Shown piece by piece: positions 26,322-37,013 of a stretch of DNA of 64,000 bases; position 1 is the stretch's first letter, and each line of letters starts with the position of its first letter. Made by a program: the position numbers and the translations under genes. The DNA lies in assembly GCF_005503625.1 (NCBI RefSeq), contig NZ_SCMX01000006.1, positions 62,001 to 126,000 on the forward strand, read 5' to 3'. The DNA comes from Cupriavidus sp. 2SB. GTDB lineage: Bacteria > Pseudomonadota > Gammaproteobacteria > Burkholderiales > Burkholderiaceae. The notes below the pieces were generated by a model that saw nothing but the letters and a program-made list of their open reading frames with translations, had not been told where the DNA came from and did no database searches.

Positions 26322-27350
26322 TCAGTTGAATTCCGGCAGCAGCACGACCTTTCCGGCGGCAACGCGTCCCGCAGCAAGGTCGGCAAAGGCCGCCGGCGCA
26401 TCGGAGAGCGCGCGGGTTTCCACCCAATCCAGCGCCCCGAAACTGCCGGCCTCCAGCGCTCGCACCGTGGCGTGCATGTCTGCCATCGTGTAGGTGTAAG
26501 TACCGAGTAGCGTGATCTCGGCCAGCGTCAGCTTTCGCATGTCGATCTCGCTCGACCACGCCTGCAACCCGATATGCATGATCACACCCCCGGGTCGTAT
26601 GGCTGCCATGGCGAGGTTGCGAGTGGGTGCCGCACCCACGGCGTCGATGACCACATCGAAGCTGGAATCGGCGGGTGGATCGGCCAGGGGATCGATGACA
26701 TCGCACCCCAGATGGCGGCGAACGGAGGCTTGCCGCAGCGCATTGGTTTCCGCGATGCACAAATGCCGGCATCCGTAGGCACTGACCAACGCCCCCGTCA
26801 GCATCCCGATGGCCCCGCCCCCGATGATCAGCACACGGGCCTCGGGCAATGGCCGGGACATGGCGCGCATGGTCAGGTTGACAGCATGAAGCGCCGTGGC
26901 CGCCGGCTCGGTCAACGCTGCGCTGACGCTTGCCATGGCGTCCGGGATGGGAATCGCGCAGCGTATGGGGATCGCAAGATACTCCGAGAGCGCCCCGGGC
27001 CGGTTCATGCCGACCATGCCCCGGTTTGCGCAGAGGTTGTCTCGCCCTTGCAGGCAATAGTCGCAATGGCCGCAGGTAATAAGCGGGTTCGCCGTGACGC
27101 GCTGCCCCACGCGCATGCGGGATTCGTCGGAGGAAGCGACGACGGTGCCTGCAAACTCGTGGCCCAAAACGAGGCCAGGTTTGCGGCGCGGGTCGTGCCC
27201 ATGATAGGCGTGAAGATCCGAGCCACATATTCCGCTCGCATCAATACGCAGCAGAAGCTCGCCAGGCACCAGCGCTGGCATGTCCCGATCCAGCATTGCG
27301 ACGGCATCGGGCTGTGTGTAAACGATGGCTTTCATGGATTTTCTCTTCAT
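26322..27350 (-). CDS. Zinc-dependent medium-chain dehydrogenase, HpsO/HpsP-like role
   Basis: A 342-residue medium-chain alcohol dehydrogenase. It has catalytic-zinc residues in GICGSDLHAYHG and GHEFAGTVV, structural-zinc cysteines in CGHCDYCLQGRDNLC, and a nucleotide site VLIIGGGAIGML. ATG 27350 overlaps the transporter stop as TGATG; ATG 27335 is a shorter alternative. In Cupriavidus DHPS degraders two DHPS 2-dehydrogenases (HpsO and HpsP) invert the stereocentre of dihydroxypropanesulfonate before oxidation by HpsN. This gene and the SDR at 28814 could be that pair. The specific role is inferred. Confidence 0.75.
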   Translation of the reverse strand: MKRKSMKAIVYTQPDAVAMLDRDMPALVPGELLLRIDASGICGSDLHAYHGHDPRRKPGLVLGHEFAGTVVASSDESRMRVGQRVTANPLITCGHCDYCLQGRDNLCANRGMVGMNRPGALSEYLAIPIRCAIPIPDAMASVSAALTEPAATALHAVNLTMRAMSRPLPEARVLIIGGGAIGMLTGALVSAYGCRHLCIAETNALRQASVRRHLGCDVIDPLADPPADSSFDVVIDAVGAAPTRNLAMAAIRPGGVIMHIGLQAWSSEIDMRKLTLAEITLLGTYTYTMADMHATVRALEAGSFGALDWVETRALSDAPAAFADLAAGRVAAGKVVLLPEFN

Positions 27351-28696
27351 CAGGTTTTCGACGGTTCCAATCCGACCGCGCCGCCGTGCGAGGCGCGACT
27401 GGCAATCCACATCGTGCAGCCCGCGCTCATGATGCCGATCGCCAGCACATAGGCGCACAGGTACCACGGCTGTCCGCCGGCCTTGGCACTCAGCCAGGTA
27501 GCGATGATGGGGGTCAGTCCTCCCGCAAAGACACCTGCGAACTGATACACGAACGAGATGCCCGTGTATCGCACACTGGGATCGAATACTTCCGAAAACA
27601 TCGAGGACATCGTCCCGAAGACGGCGGCATGGAAGATGCCAAAAGGAATGATGATGGCGGCCCAGACCAACCACACGTTGCCCCCGGAATGCTGCATCAG
27701 CCAGAACGCCGGGAACGCGGACAGCCCGGCCAGCAGCGCCCCGGTGCCGTAGACAATTGGCCTGCCCACGCGGTCGGAGACGGCGCCCCACAGGGGAATG
27801 AAGAAGGTCATCACGAAGGCGCCAATCAGCACTCCCAGCAGCGCATGGTCTCGCGTCAGCTTCAGCGTCTGTGTCAGATACGACAACGAATACACGCCGA
27901 ACACATTGAAGAAGACGCCGTCGATAAACCGCGCGCCCATGCAGGCCATCACGACGCCGGGGTAGCGGCGCAGCATGACCATGAATGGCAGGCCGGGCGT
28001 TTTTTCGCGGCTGTGCTGCGCGGCGGCAAATTCCGGAGATTCCTCCACATGGGTACGCATGTAGGAGCCGATCAGCACCATCGCCGCACTGAGAAGAAAA
28101 GCAATGCGCCATCCCCAGGCCAGGAAGTCCTCGTCCGAGAGGAGCAACGACAGAACGGCAATCACGCCACTGGCCAGGACGAGTCCGAGCGACATGCCGG
28201 TCTGTGGCAGGCTGGCGAAGAAGCCACGGCGTCTGGCCGGCGCGCTTTCAAAGGTCATCAGGACGGCCCCGCCCCACTCCCCGCCCAGTCCGATGCCCTG
28301 CGCCACCCGGCATACCAGCAGCAGAATGGGCGCCCATACGCCGATCTGATCGTAGGTGGGGATGAGACCAATCGCAGTGGTAGCCACGCCCATGATCATC
28401 AGCGTCAGCACCAGCATCTTCTTGCGCCCGAGCGTGTCTCCGAAGTGTCCGAAGATGATGCCACCCAGCGGACGCGCCACGAATCCCGCCGCGAATGTGG
28501 CGTAGGCCAGCAGCGTGCCAACCATCGGATCGCTCGATGGGAAGTACAGCTTGTTGAATACGAGGCCGGCCACCACGCCATACAGAAAGAAGTCGTACCA
28601 CTCCACCATCGCGCCGATGGTGCTCGACGTGACGACTTGCCGCAGCTTGCGTCGCGCGTCCGTTGCGGAATGCGGCGCCGTTGTCTGCTTCCTCAT
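27350..28696 (-). CDS. MFS metabolite:proton symporter, likely sulfonate importer
   Basis: A 448-residue member of the metabolite:H+ symporter (ShiA/ProP-like) group, with twelve hydrophobic segments. The typical blocks are TIGAMVEWYDFFLYG, RPLGGIIFGHFGDTLGRKKML and GLGGEWGGAVLM. It stands within the run of dehydrogenase genes and is the only complete transporter in the cluster, so uptake of DHPS (the HpsU role) is the natural reading. Substrate is inferred from position. Confidence 0.8.
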   Translation of the reverse strand: MRKQTTAPHSATDARRKLRQVVTSSTIGAMVEWYDFFLYGVVAGLVFNKLYFPSSDPMVGTLLAYATFAAGFVARPLGGIIFGHFGDTLGRKKMLVLTLMIMGVATTAIGLIPTYDQIGVWAPILLLVCRVAQGIGLGGEWGGAVLMTFESAPARRRGFFASLPQTGMSLGLVLASGVIAVLSLLLSDEDFLAWGWRIAFLLSAAMVLIGSYMRTHVEESPEFAAAQHSREKTPGLPFMVMLRRYPGVVMACMGARFIDGVFFNVFGVYSLSYLTQTLKLTRDHALLGVLIGAFVMTFFIPLWGAVSDRVGRPIVYGTGALLAGLSAFPAFWLMQHSGGNVWLVWAAIIIPFGIFHAAVFGTMSSMFSEVFDPSVRYTGISFVYQFAGVFAGGLTPIIATWLSAKAGGQPWYLCAYVLAIGIMSAGCTMWIASRASHGGAVGLEPSKT

Positions 28697-28813
28697 GCTT
28701 GTCTCCTGTGAAGTCTCTGCCCGGTGGCGCGCTTTTCCTGCCGCGCTCTGTCTCGGGCTTTCAGACGGCTGCCACGTGCGCGTCGCACGCCGTCATCGGA
28801 TGGTTTGCGTGCG

Positions 28814-29599
28814 CTATCTGGCCGTATATCCTCCATCCACCATGAAGGTCTGTCCGGTAATGTAGGCCGCCATGTCGCTGGCAAGGAATGCCGCGAGGCC
28901 ATGCAGATCCACGAGTTCGCCATTCCGCCCCACGCACGTGCGGCTTGCATGGTGCTGTGCGAGCGACTCGTCTGCGAAGACCGGGCCTGTCAGTGCAGTG
29001 GGAAAGAAACCTGGTCCGATGGCATTGCAGGTGATGCCATGGCTCGACCACGCCTCGGCGATGGCGCGTGTGAGTTGGACAATGCCTCCCTTGGCTGCGC
29101 CATACGGCGCGCTGTTGGCAAACGCCCGATAGGACTGCAGCGATGCGATGTTCAGTATGCGTCCCCAACCCCGGGCCTTCATGGCCGGCGCAAGCGCTTG
29201 CGTCAGAAAGAACGGTGCGCCCAGGTGGGTATCGAGCTGGAGGCGCCACGATGCCGGGGTGACGGCGCCAAACGCCTCGCGCAAATTCATGCCGGCCGCA
29301 TTGACCAAAATATCAATCGCTCCATGCTTGCGCTGCAATCCGTCGGCCGACGCGACAATGGTGTCGAGATCGGAAACGTCGCACGAGTACGTATCGACCG
29401 CAATGCCCTGGGCATCGAGCCGTGCCGCCGCGGCGTCGAGTTGTGCCCGCCGCCTGGCCGCCAGAATCACACGCGCACCGCACGTGCCCAGTGCCACGGC
29501 GATGGCTTCACCTATACCGGAACTTCCGCCCGTCACCAGCGCCTGGCGCCCCGAAAGATCAGGTGCCGGCCGCGCGGCTGCAATGGTCAATTGGCTCAC
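28814..29599 (-). CDS. Short-chain dehydrogenase, HpsO/HpsP-like role
   Basis: A classical SDR of 261 residues. Cofactor site [15 protein letters not shown], structural NAAG, catalytic Ser in NIASLQSY, then Tyr and Lys in YGAAKGG. The last residues DGGYTAR are typical. GTG 29599 comes two bases after the hpsN stop, which argues for tight coupling with that gene. In the pathway it may oxidise or reduce the C2 hydroxyl of DHPS together with the zinc enzyme at 26322. Substrate not shown by the sequence itself. Confidence 0.78.
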   Translation of the reverse strand: MSQLTIAAARPAPDLSGRQALVTGGSSGIGEAIAVALGTCGARVILAARRRAQLDAAAARLDAQGIAVDTYSCDVSDLDTIVASADGLQRKHGAIDILVNAAGMNLREAFGAVTPASWRLQLDTHLGAPFFLTQALAPAMKARGWGRILNIASLQSYRAFANSAPYGAAKGGIVQLTRAIAEAWSSHGITCNAIGPGFFPTALTGPVFADESLAQHHASRTCVGRNGELVDLHGLAAFLASDMAAYITGQTFMVDGGYTAR

Positions 29600-29601
29600 G
29601 A

Positions 29602-30954
<1,353 letters not shown>

Positions 30955-30996
30955 TTTCTGGATAAAGCTGCCCAAGAACACATTCGTGAAAAGCAA

Positions 30997-31010
30997 TGCA
31001 AGCGCTTACA
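30997..31010. promoter_or_regulatory. LacI-family operator, lacI-proximal
   Basis: TGCAAGCGCTTACA, whose reverse complement TGTAAGCGCTTGCA differs from the first operator at a single base. The centres of the two sites are 56 bp apart. The regulator gene starts at 31146. Confidence 0.8.
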
Positions 31011-31145
31011 TGGAGGATAGGAGACAGTGCGCAGGGCGCAAGGAAGGGTATTCCCGCAGACTTGCCAACAGACGCAATGGCGGTGAGTGACACCCACCCC
31101 GGCGCATATGGGTCACAATTCAGCATTCGACGGCGGAGCCATGAA

Positions 31146-32150
31146 GTGCCGAAATCAAGACTGGAGGATGTAGCGAAACTTGCGGGAGTCTCCACCGCGA
31201 CCGTGTCGCGGGCGCTCACCTCCCCTTCGCTGGTGCGGGAAGATACGCTGGCCCGCGTGCGCGACGCGATCGATGCGCTGGGCTATGTTCCCGATGCGTC
31301 GGCCAGGACGCTGGCCTCGGGACGCTCACACACCATTGCGGCTGTGGTGCCCACTCTCGATAACGCCATCTTCTCGCACGCCATCCAGGGGATGCAGGAA
31401 GTGCTCGCCGCTGCGGGGTATCAGCTTCTTCTCGGGTCTCACAATTACGACTCGAATACGGAAACCGATGTCGTGAGGGCCCTGTCAGAGCGAGCCGTCG
31501 ATGCCATGGTGTTGGTCGGCGCCGACCACGCCCCGGAAACGCTCTCGATACTCAAGCAATCACAAACCCGCACCATCGTCACCTGGGCGCTGTCCAACGC
31601 GCTTCCCTGCATCGGATTCGACAACTTCGAGATCGGCGCACTGGCTGCCAGATACCTGTTCGACCTGGGGCACCGTCATTTCGGCATGATTTCCGGGATT
31701 GCACGGCACAACGACCGCGCTCGATTGCGCACAGAGGGCTTTGTCACCGCGCTGCGCGCCTTGCGCGCCGAGTTACCGCCACAAGCTGCATGCGAGCAGC
31801 CCTACTCTTTCGCCGGTGGACGCGCCGGACTGCAAGACATCCTGCGTAATTCCCCGACCAGGCCAACCGCTGTATTTTGCGGCAACGACGTGCTGGCGCT
31901 TGGATGCCTCTTCGAAGCCGCTGCCCTCGGTATCAGCGTCCCGTCCCAACTGTCGATCGTCGGCTGCGACGACTTGCCGATCTCCGCCGAGATCGCGCCA
32001 GGTCTTACCACGGTGGGCCTGCAAAGCAGCCTGCTGGGGAAAAAAACCGCAATTGCGTTGCTGCGCTGGCTGCAGGATGGCGTCGAGCCGGGACGGACCG
32101 AGATGCCGATCTCGCTGATCGAGCGCGGCACTACGGCGCCACCGCGTTAA
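31146..32150 (+). CDS. LacI-family regulator of the sulfonate cluster
   Basis: A 334-residue LacI/GalR protein. GTG 31146 is chosen because GGAG lies seven bases before it and the protein then starts VPKSRLEDVAKLAGVSTATV, the canonical headpiece. A longer frame from 30996 would run through an operator. The effector domain shows FDNFEIGALAARYLFDLGHRH and FCGNDVLALGCLFEAAALG. The gene diverges from hpsN with two AAGCGCTT operators between, so it likely represses the operon and itself until a pathway compound binds. Confidence 0.88.
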   Translation: MPKSRLEDVAKLAGVSTATVSRALTSPSLVREDTLARVRDAIDALGYVPDASARTLASGRSHTIAAVVPTLDNAIFSHAIQGMQEVLAAAGYQLLLGSHNYDSNTETDVVRALSERAVDAMVLVGADHAPETLSILKQSQTRTIVTWALSNALPCIGFDNFEIGALAARYLFDLGHRHFGMISGIARHNDRARLRTEGFVTALRALRAELPPQAACEQPYSFAGGRAGLQDILRNSPTRPTAVFCGNDVLALGCLFEAAALGISVPSQLSIVGCDDLPISAEIAPGLTTVGLQSSLLGKKTAIALLRWLQDGVEPGRTEMPISLIERGTTAPPR

Positions 32151-32221
32151 GTTGTGACCGGCAAACTCAATGCTTCCGATCACCCACCGGACGGCTGGCA
32201 ATTGCGGCCGGGGAATACGGT

Positions 32222-32382
32222 TTGTCAAAGAAGCGCGATTCCTTGGTCTTCGCCACAAATTCCCAGAATAATCAAGGCTATAGCTGACCTTCCGGCTTCT
32301 TTGTCAAATGGATCCGAAACGAAGATGGCAAGATTTCCGTCGAATGACGGATTGAGAGGCTTACGAGATTACGGTTTGTCAA
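32222..32382 (+). repeat. Three TTGTCAA repeats, probable transposase-binding end of the Tn7-like element
   Basis: TTGTCAAA occurs in the same direction at 32222, 32301 and 32376, spaced by 79 and 75 bases; the first and third share the longer ACGGTTTGTCAAA. Spaced direct repeats of this kind next to the tnsB gene are what a TnsB-binding end looks like. The outer end may be the TGTCAAAG at 32223. No inverted counterpart was found on the far side. The 360 bases from 32151 to 32510 hold no gene. Confidence 0.5.
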
Positions 32383-32510
32383 ACGCAGTGTGCAGCGCGC
32401 GCCGCCTCGCAGCGAAGCCAACATGATGCTTATCCTAGCAAGTAGTCAGGCCGCTCCGTAAATGCATCCAGTAAAGTCGCGTCTCAGCTTCTGTGCCCGC
32501 GCGCCCAAAA

Positions 32511-34952
32511 TCAACGGGGGCTCTTGCGGAAGCGTGCAAGGTACTCTTGCAGATCGAACTTCTGGCCGCCAATGCCACGAGAATTCGTCGATTTTTTCGA
32601 TGCCGAGAGTTCCTCGTCGAACTCGAGATCCGTATCCTGCGCGGAATCATCGACTTCTGCCCCCTCCGCGCCATCGACCACGGTCATCACGGATGACTGC
32701 TGGTCCGCCCTATCCGACTTCCTACGGCGTCGTTTCAGTCCGTTGGCCTCCTCTAGTCCCGCGTTTTCGCCGTAGGACCTTAAGGTCGCCTGCGTCGGCG
32801 GCAGGTCGAGGTAATCAACCCGGAGCTCTCCATCCGCACCGTTATACACTCTCTTCCATTTTGCTTGCAGCCGGAATGGACTTGGAACAAGCGCCAGCTC
32901 TACGACGAAGTCTTTGCCAGGATAGCTTTCCGCCCACGACTTAGCATCTTCAAGAAGAAGCCGAGCGTTTTTTCGTTCATCCTTTGTGCCCTCGGCACCC
33001 GCTCCGAAACGCATTCTGTCATCCCAAACTTCCCCCTCGATCAACGTGCGTGGTTCGAACTTCAGTATCTGCGCAGCAAGCCTATCCAAATCAACTGGCT
33101 CAGCCGCGTCGCCCACGAGTTCGCTTTGCCGCGCCCTGTGGATTTCGGCGCGCGTCGGCGCAACCTCCTCCAGGTTCATGTCTCGCGTCAATGCCAGCTC
33201 GTCTGTCCTGCGCTTAAGATTCAAGTCGTTAACCGCATTGGCGACGATCCTAACAAGCGATCGCATCTCCAACTCTACTTCGCCATGCTTGTGCTTGACT
33301 GCTACCGCATTTCGAGTGCTACGTTCCTTCTCTTTAGCCTTTTCCTCGGCGGTCGCCCGCCGCTCTCTGCCCACTAGCTGCTTCATCGTAACAAAGCCGC
33401 GGGGAAGCGCGGCATATGTTTCCAAGAGTGCATCCTCAAGTTGAGCTGACGAAGCAATCTTCTTTTTTACACCTGCGCGTTCGTTTACGGCGGCCTTCAA
33501 AGGCTTGTGCACACCTTCCACCGTCCCCTTGTCGACAGCAACATAGGGACGCGTAACCGCAATATCCATGAAGGCTGCTCCCGTGACGTAGACCTGCATG
33601 AACTCAGTGCAACCCGGCCCCCTGTCAACCAAAACCTCACCATAGAGGCCTGACACTATCCCGTGCATCTTTTTGGGGTCGAGACCAACAGCTTCCAACA
33701 GCGTCTTCTTGTCAGCCAGCGCCCAATAGAGACACTTCCTATAGGCTTGCGTCGTTTCTCGCCCGATCATTACGTAGAACCCGACAATCGCGCCTGTAGA
33801 GCGACTGCACGCGACAATAACCGTTGCATATCCCAGTCGCTTTCGAACTCCGTTTTTGCTGCGGCCCACGACGATGATCTTACGGAATTCCGTGGCATCC
33901 ATCTCGATAGTCTCGATAATGTCCGCATTGCGATCGCGCGCCCGCCCGCCGGGTATCTTCATCTTCGCTGTGCCATGCGCAGCAGCATTTATAGCGTGAA
34001 GCTTCGCCCTAATTTCGCCCTCACGCGCCTTCAGTATTCGCTTACGGTGGTAAGCGACCATAAACTCTGTCGGCCTGTTGTTGATCTCACTGAAACTAGC
34101 GGGCCCCACATAGAACCGATTTCGGAACGTGGTCCAAAACTTGCCTCGGCTTCTGAGCAAAGCGACAGTTGCGTCAACGTCGATTGCCCCGTTTTCATAA
34201 AGCTTGGGCGCATCAACTATGCTGTTGATCAGCGTCTCCACGCAGGTACGCCACCTTGCAGTCATCCCTTTTCGCGTTCGAGGCGTCCAGGACTCCAACT
34301 CCTTGGCATCCATCGGACCGACTCGCACACCGGTCTCACTCGAAACTCGGGGGGTGCCAGGAGGGTCGCTCGCCCCACCCCTAGGAATCAGGGCAGCATC
34401 ATCGCCTCCCATTCGAATCCAGCGAAAGAAGAGTCGCTTGAGTTCGGCTTTGTCCACACCCGTCCGTTCGGCCTCATCATGTAGGACATCATCCCGAAAT
34501 CGGGAGTCCAAGAACATCGCGTCGAGACCTCTCTCACGAAGGCGCGGATTGCGTTGATCGCGGGTGCCGATAATTCCGCGTAGCGCGTAGCGTGCCGAAT
34601 CCCATCCGCTCCCAATTTCCCCAATGAGGGGGGGAGGACAAAGGCCCAGCGCAGGTTTATGCTTCAATCGTTCTGCCCGGAGACACTCTGCCACCCAGGT
34701 ACGCTGGGCCACCATGCGAGGATGGGACCAAGTGTCTGGAACAAACTCCACAGACTCGCGCATCGCTGGTGAGATTTTCGGATCGTCAGGAAGAATCAAA
34801 CTTTGGCGACGGCGATTCTGTGGCTGCGCCAAGTCATACAACACAAATTGCCCAACATACTGATCCAACGGGATTAAGCGGTAGAAGGACTCACAACCGC
34901 TCTCATCGACCATGCGGACAGGCCTAAACGGCGGGTTGACATCCTCGGTCAT
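32511..34952 (-). CDS. tnsB: Tn7-like transposase TnsB (DDE family)
   Basis: An 813-residue Mu/Tn7-type DDE transposase that cuts and joins the 3' ends of the element. The central rve-like core holds Asp352 in IEMDATEF, Asp443 in LVDRGPG and Glu479 in KGTVEGVHK; the last two are exactly 35 residues apart, so the active site looks whole. N-terminal DNA-binding and C-terminal charged regions match TnsB layout. It is the last gene of the module and closest to the repeat-bearing end. A broken piece of a second tnsB lies just upstream. Base composition is closer to the core than that of tniQ. Confidence 0.88.
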   Translation of the reverse strand: MTEDVNPPFRPVRMVDESGCESFYRLIPLDQYVGQFVLYDLAQPQNRRRQSLILPDDPKISPAMRESVEFVPDTWSHPRMVAQRTWVAECLRAERLKHKPALGLCPPPLIGEIGSGWDSARYALRGIIGTRDQRNPRLRERGLDAMFLDSRFRDDVLHDEAERTGVDKAELKRLFFRWIRMGGDDAALIPRGGASDPPGTPRVSSETGVRVGPMDAKELESWTPRTRKGMTARWRTCVETLINSIVDAPKLYENGAIDVDATVALLRSRGKFWTTFRNRFYVGPASFSEINNRPTEFMVAYHRKRILKAREGEIRAKLHAINAAAHGTAKMKIPGGRARDRNADIIETIEMDATEFRKIIVVGRSKNGVRKRLGYATVIVACSRSTGAIVGFYVMIGRETTQAYRKCLYWALADKKTLLEAVGLDPKKMHGIVSGLYGEVLVDRGPGCTEFMQVYVTGAAFMDIAVTRPYVAVDKGTVEGVHKPLKAAVNERAGVKKKIASSAQLEDALLETYAALPRGFVTMKQLVGRERRATAEEKAKEKERSTRNAVAVKHKHGEVELEMRSLVRIVANAVNDLNLKRRTDELALTRDMNLEEVAPTRAEIHRARQSELVGDAAEPVDLDRLAAQILKFEPRTLIEGEVWDDRMRFGAGAEGTKDERKNARLLLEDAKSWAESYPGKDFVVELALVPSPFRLQAKWKRVYNGADGELRVDYLDLPPTQATLRSYGENAGLEEANGLKRRRRKSDRADQQSSVMTVVDGAEGAEVDDSAQDTDLEFDEELSASKKSTNSRGIGGQKFDLQEYLARFRKSPR

Positions 34953-34967
34953 GTGTAGTGCGCGTAG

Positions 34968-35338
34968 TCAGATGCGATCTGCACGATATCTTGCGCGGAC
35001 AATTCCCAGTCCGCCGCGCGCCCGCGGTTTCTCCGAGGCCTGCGCTGAAGAACTTATTGCGTTAAGCTTAGTCCTGATTTCCATTTCGCGCCCCTTAAGT
35101 ATTTGTCTGCGGTGATAGTCGATCATAGTTTCCGTCGGCCTGTCGTCGATCTCCGAGGGGCTGACAGGGCCGACATAGAACCGAGTCCGAAAAAGCTCCC
35201 AGAATGCTCGTCGAGTTCTGAGCAACGCCAAGGTCGCATCGACGTCGACTGCCCCGTTTTCGGTACGAGTCGACTTATCACGATATCTTCAAACAGCATT
35301 TCGATACAGGAACGCCATCTCGCATTCATAACCGGCAT
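34968..35338 (-). pseudogene. Remnant of a second, diverged tnsB
   Basis: Two overlapping minus-strand frames together match about residues 230-345 of the intact TnsB. One frame gives NARWRSCIEMLFEDIV (compare TARWRTCVETLINSIV); after a frameshift the other gives ALLRTRRAFWELF and FYVGPVSPSEIDDRPTETM (compare FYVGPASFSEINNRPTEFM). It stops just before the catalytic core. The mismatch level shows a diverged copy, not a recent duplication. Confidence 0.8.
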
Positions 35339-35408
35339 TATTCCCCCTCACATCGCGATACCGATTGAGTTGTGCGGCATAGGACGCACCCATCTCGATT
35401 ACGCTCAT

Positions 35409-37004
35409 TTATTCATCGACTCCAAATATCTTAAAATTTTCTAACCCTTGAAAACTTACACGACGAGCAAAAAATTCCACATCTGTTTCCACCATGTTTC
35501 TTGCTATCGCGGCAATACGCTTACTGTCCTTCTCAGCCTTTGACATCGCATTATTCGTCACCCCGATCTCCCTCAGTATCAATGCGCGCGAACACCGAAC
35601 TGGTGGAAGTCTGCTTTTAATTTCAAACACGACTTTATTAATCCTTTTAGCAAGGATCTCCCTTTCCTTAGAAAGCATAGAAATACGCTTCCTCTCTTTC
35701 CTTGAATCCATACTTCTTTTTAACTCAAACATCCAATTTTTATCATTTTCCCATAGCCAGCTACGTGCAGAAGATCCGCCATTTCTATTTATCTCTGTTA
35801 TGCTACTAGCACCTGCGTTGACTAGCGCCATAACCAAAGCTCTATGCTTATCCCGTCGGCACTCAAACTGCCGACGGCAGTATGTCGCTTCTAGTCCGTG
35901 TTGATATTTAATGTACCTACATACATCCCTGAGCTCCCACCCCCCAATCTCGGCAATCTTAACCTTCGAATAACCCTCATCGATGAGGATCCGGACATCA
36001 GATATAACATACTGGTGATCCATTTCGAAGATTGCCGGTTTAATCGAGCGCTCCACAGCACCACAAATAATATCCATCTGCTGCGTTACATTGACGACTT
36101 CTTCTCCGCTCAATTTTTGCTTATCGCCCCCTTGCGCTCCAATTTTCTCAAGGAAGTAGTCAAACAAAATTAAGAAAATCGGATTAATAGTCTTTTTGTA
36201 ACTCGATTTTATCCACGCAACAATATGATTCATTCTGTACGACGATAGAGACAACTCACGGAGAGCTGGGGTAGGCAGTGACCCTCTGCAGAAATTGCGA
36301 TAATCCAATTCTAGTCGACCGACATTAAATTGCAGTTCGGTGTCCACGTAATCTGCTGCCCGTAAAGCACGCTGCAGCCGAATGCGTATTGCATCAGGAT
36401 CCCGTGCTTCCGTTGCCATCCGTGCTCCCACCTGAGCAAACGCCCTCGCGCTTTCGCTTGCCAGCCTCTCCCTGGGGGGCGGCGGTGCGCCACCGGGTAC
36501 TCGGCGGGTCAACACATTGCCACAATCAAAACACGCCGTCATGAATGGAATCTGATCTTGACAGACCAATACTCTCACGCCGAAAAGCTTCCATCGCTTC
36601 CATTCGCATGGTTTGCAAGTTAGCGCCGGATGTTTGGATTCGCAAACCCAAAGTGGTAGGGAGAACCGCGAGAGAGCGGCTTCTTGTCCCGCTACCGCAC
36701 GCGTGATTAAGTTTTCGCGTCGATCCGGGGGAAGCCCTAGACTAGCCAGCGCACAAAGCGTGTGCTTCTCGAGAAGTTCCTCCACCGTGTACATGCCCTG
36801 GGACATACATTCCAGCTGCGACAGTGGAATGGTCACGGTCGAAAAAGCTAGGTAGGATTGGTCCGCCCACGTCAACAAGCTAGAGGTGTTGTCGCCACCG
36901 CTCCATGATGTCCCGAGAAGCAAATCCGCAATACTTCCAGCCGTCGCGTTGGGCGGCAACTCGACGATGGGTACTGCAACTATCCTCTCAGATGCCGGTT
37001 TCAT
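35409..37004 (-). CDS. TniQ/TnsD-family target selector, copy 1
   Basis: A 531-residue protein of the TniQ/TnsD family, which links a target site to the TnsC-transposase complex. The N-terminal domain begins VPIVELPPNATAGSIADLL. A zinc-ribbon-like region has TCKPCEW, VLVCQDQIPF and ACFDCGNVL. The C-terminal third is AT-rich, lysine-rich and less conserved, where site-recognition helices would sit. GAAGG precedes the ATG at 37004. It is clearly paralogous to the TniQ at 37884, above all in the N-terminal 100 residues. Low GC at 35,400-36,200 marks this as foreign. Confidence 0.8.
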   Translation of the reverse strand: MKPASERIVAVPIVELPPNATAGSIADLLLGTSWSGGDNTSSLLTWADQSYLAFSTVTIPLSQLECMSQGMYTVEELLEKHTLCALASLGLPPDRRENLITRAVAGQEAALSRFSLPLWVCESKHPALTCKPCEWKRWKLFGVRVLVCQDQIPFMTACFDCGNVLTRRVPGGAPPPPRERLASESARAFAQVGARMATEARDPDAIRIRLQRALRAADYVDTELQFNVGRLELDYRNFCRGSLPTPALRELSLSSYRMNHIVAWIKSSYKKTINPIFLILFDYFLEKIGAQGGDKQKLSGEEVVNVTQQMDIICGAVERSIKPAIFEMDHQYVISDVRILIDEGYSKVKIAEIGGWELRDVCRYIKYQHGLEATYCRRQFECRRDKHRALVMALVNAGASSITEINRNGGSSARSWLWENDKNWMFELKRSMDSRKERKRISMLSKEREILAKRINKVVFEIKSRLPPVRCSRALILREIGVTNNAMSKAEKDSKRIAAIARNMVETDVEFFARRVSFQGLENFKIFGVDE

Positions 37005-37013
37005 AGGGCACCT

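Noticed and set aside
26322-28112. 596-residue frame joining the zinc dehydrogenase to upstream sequence
   Set aside because: The upstream part is the MFS gene in another frame; the dehydrogenase begins at 27350.
30996-31145. Longer start for the LacI regulator
   Set aside because: It would place an operator palindrome inside the coding region and add 50 residues before the canonical headpiece.
32151-32510. CRISPR array
   Set aside because: The repeated core is only 7 to 13 bases and there are three copies at about 77-bp spacing. This does not fit a CRISPR, and no cas genes exist in the window.
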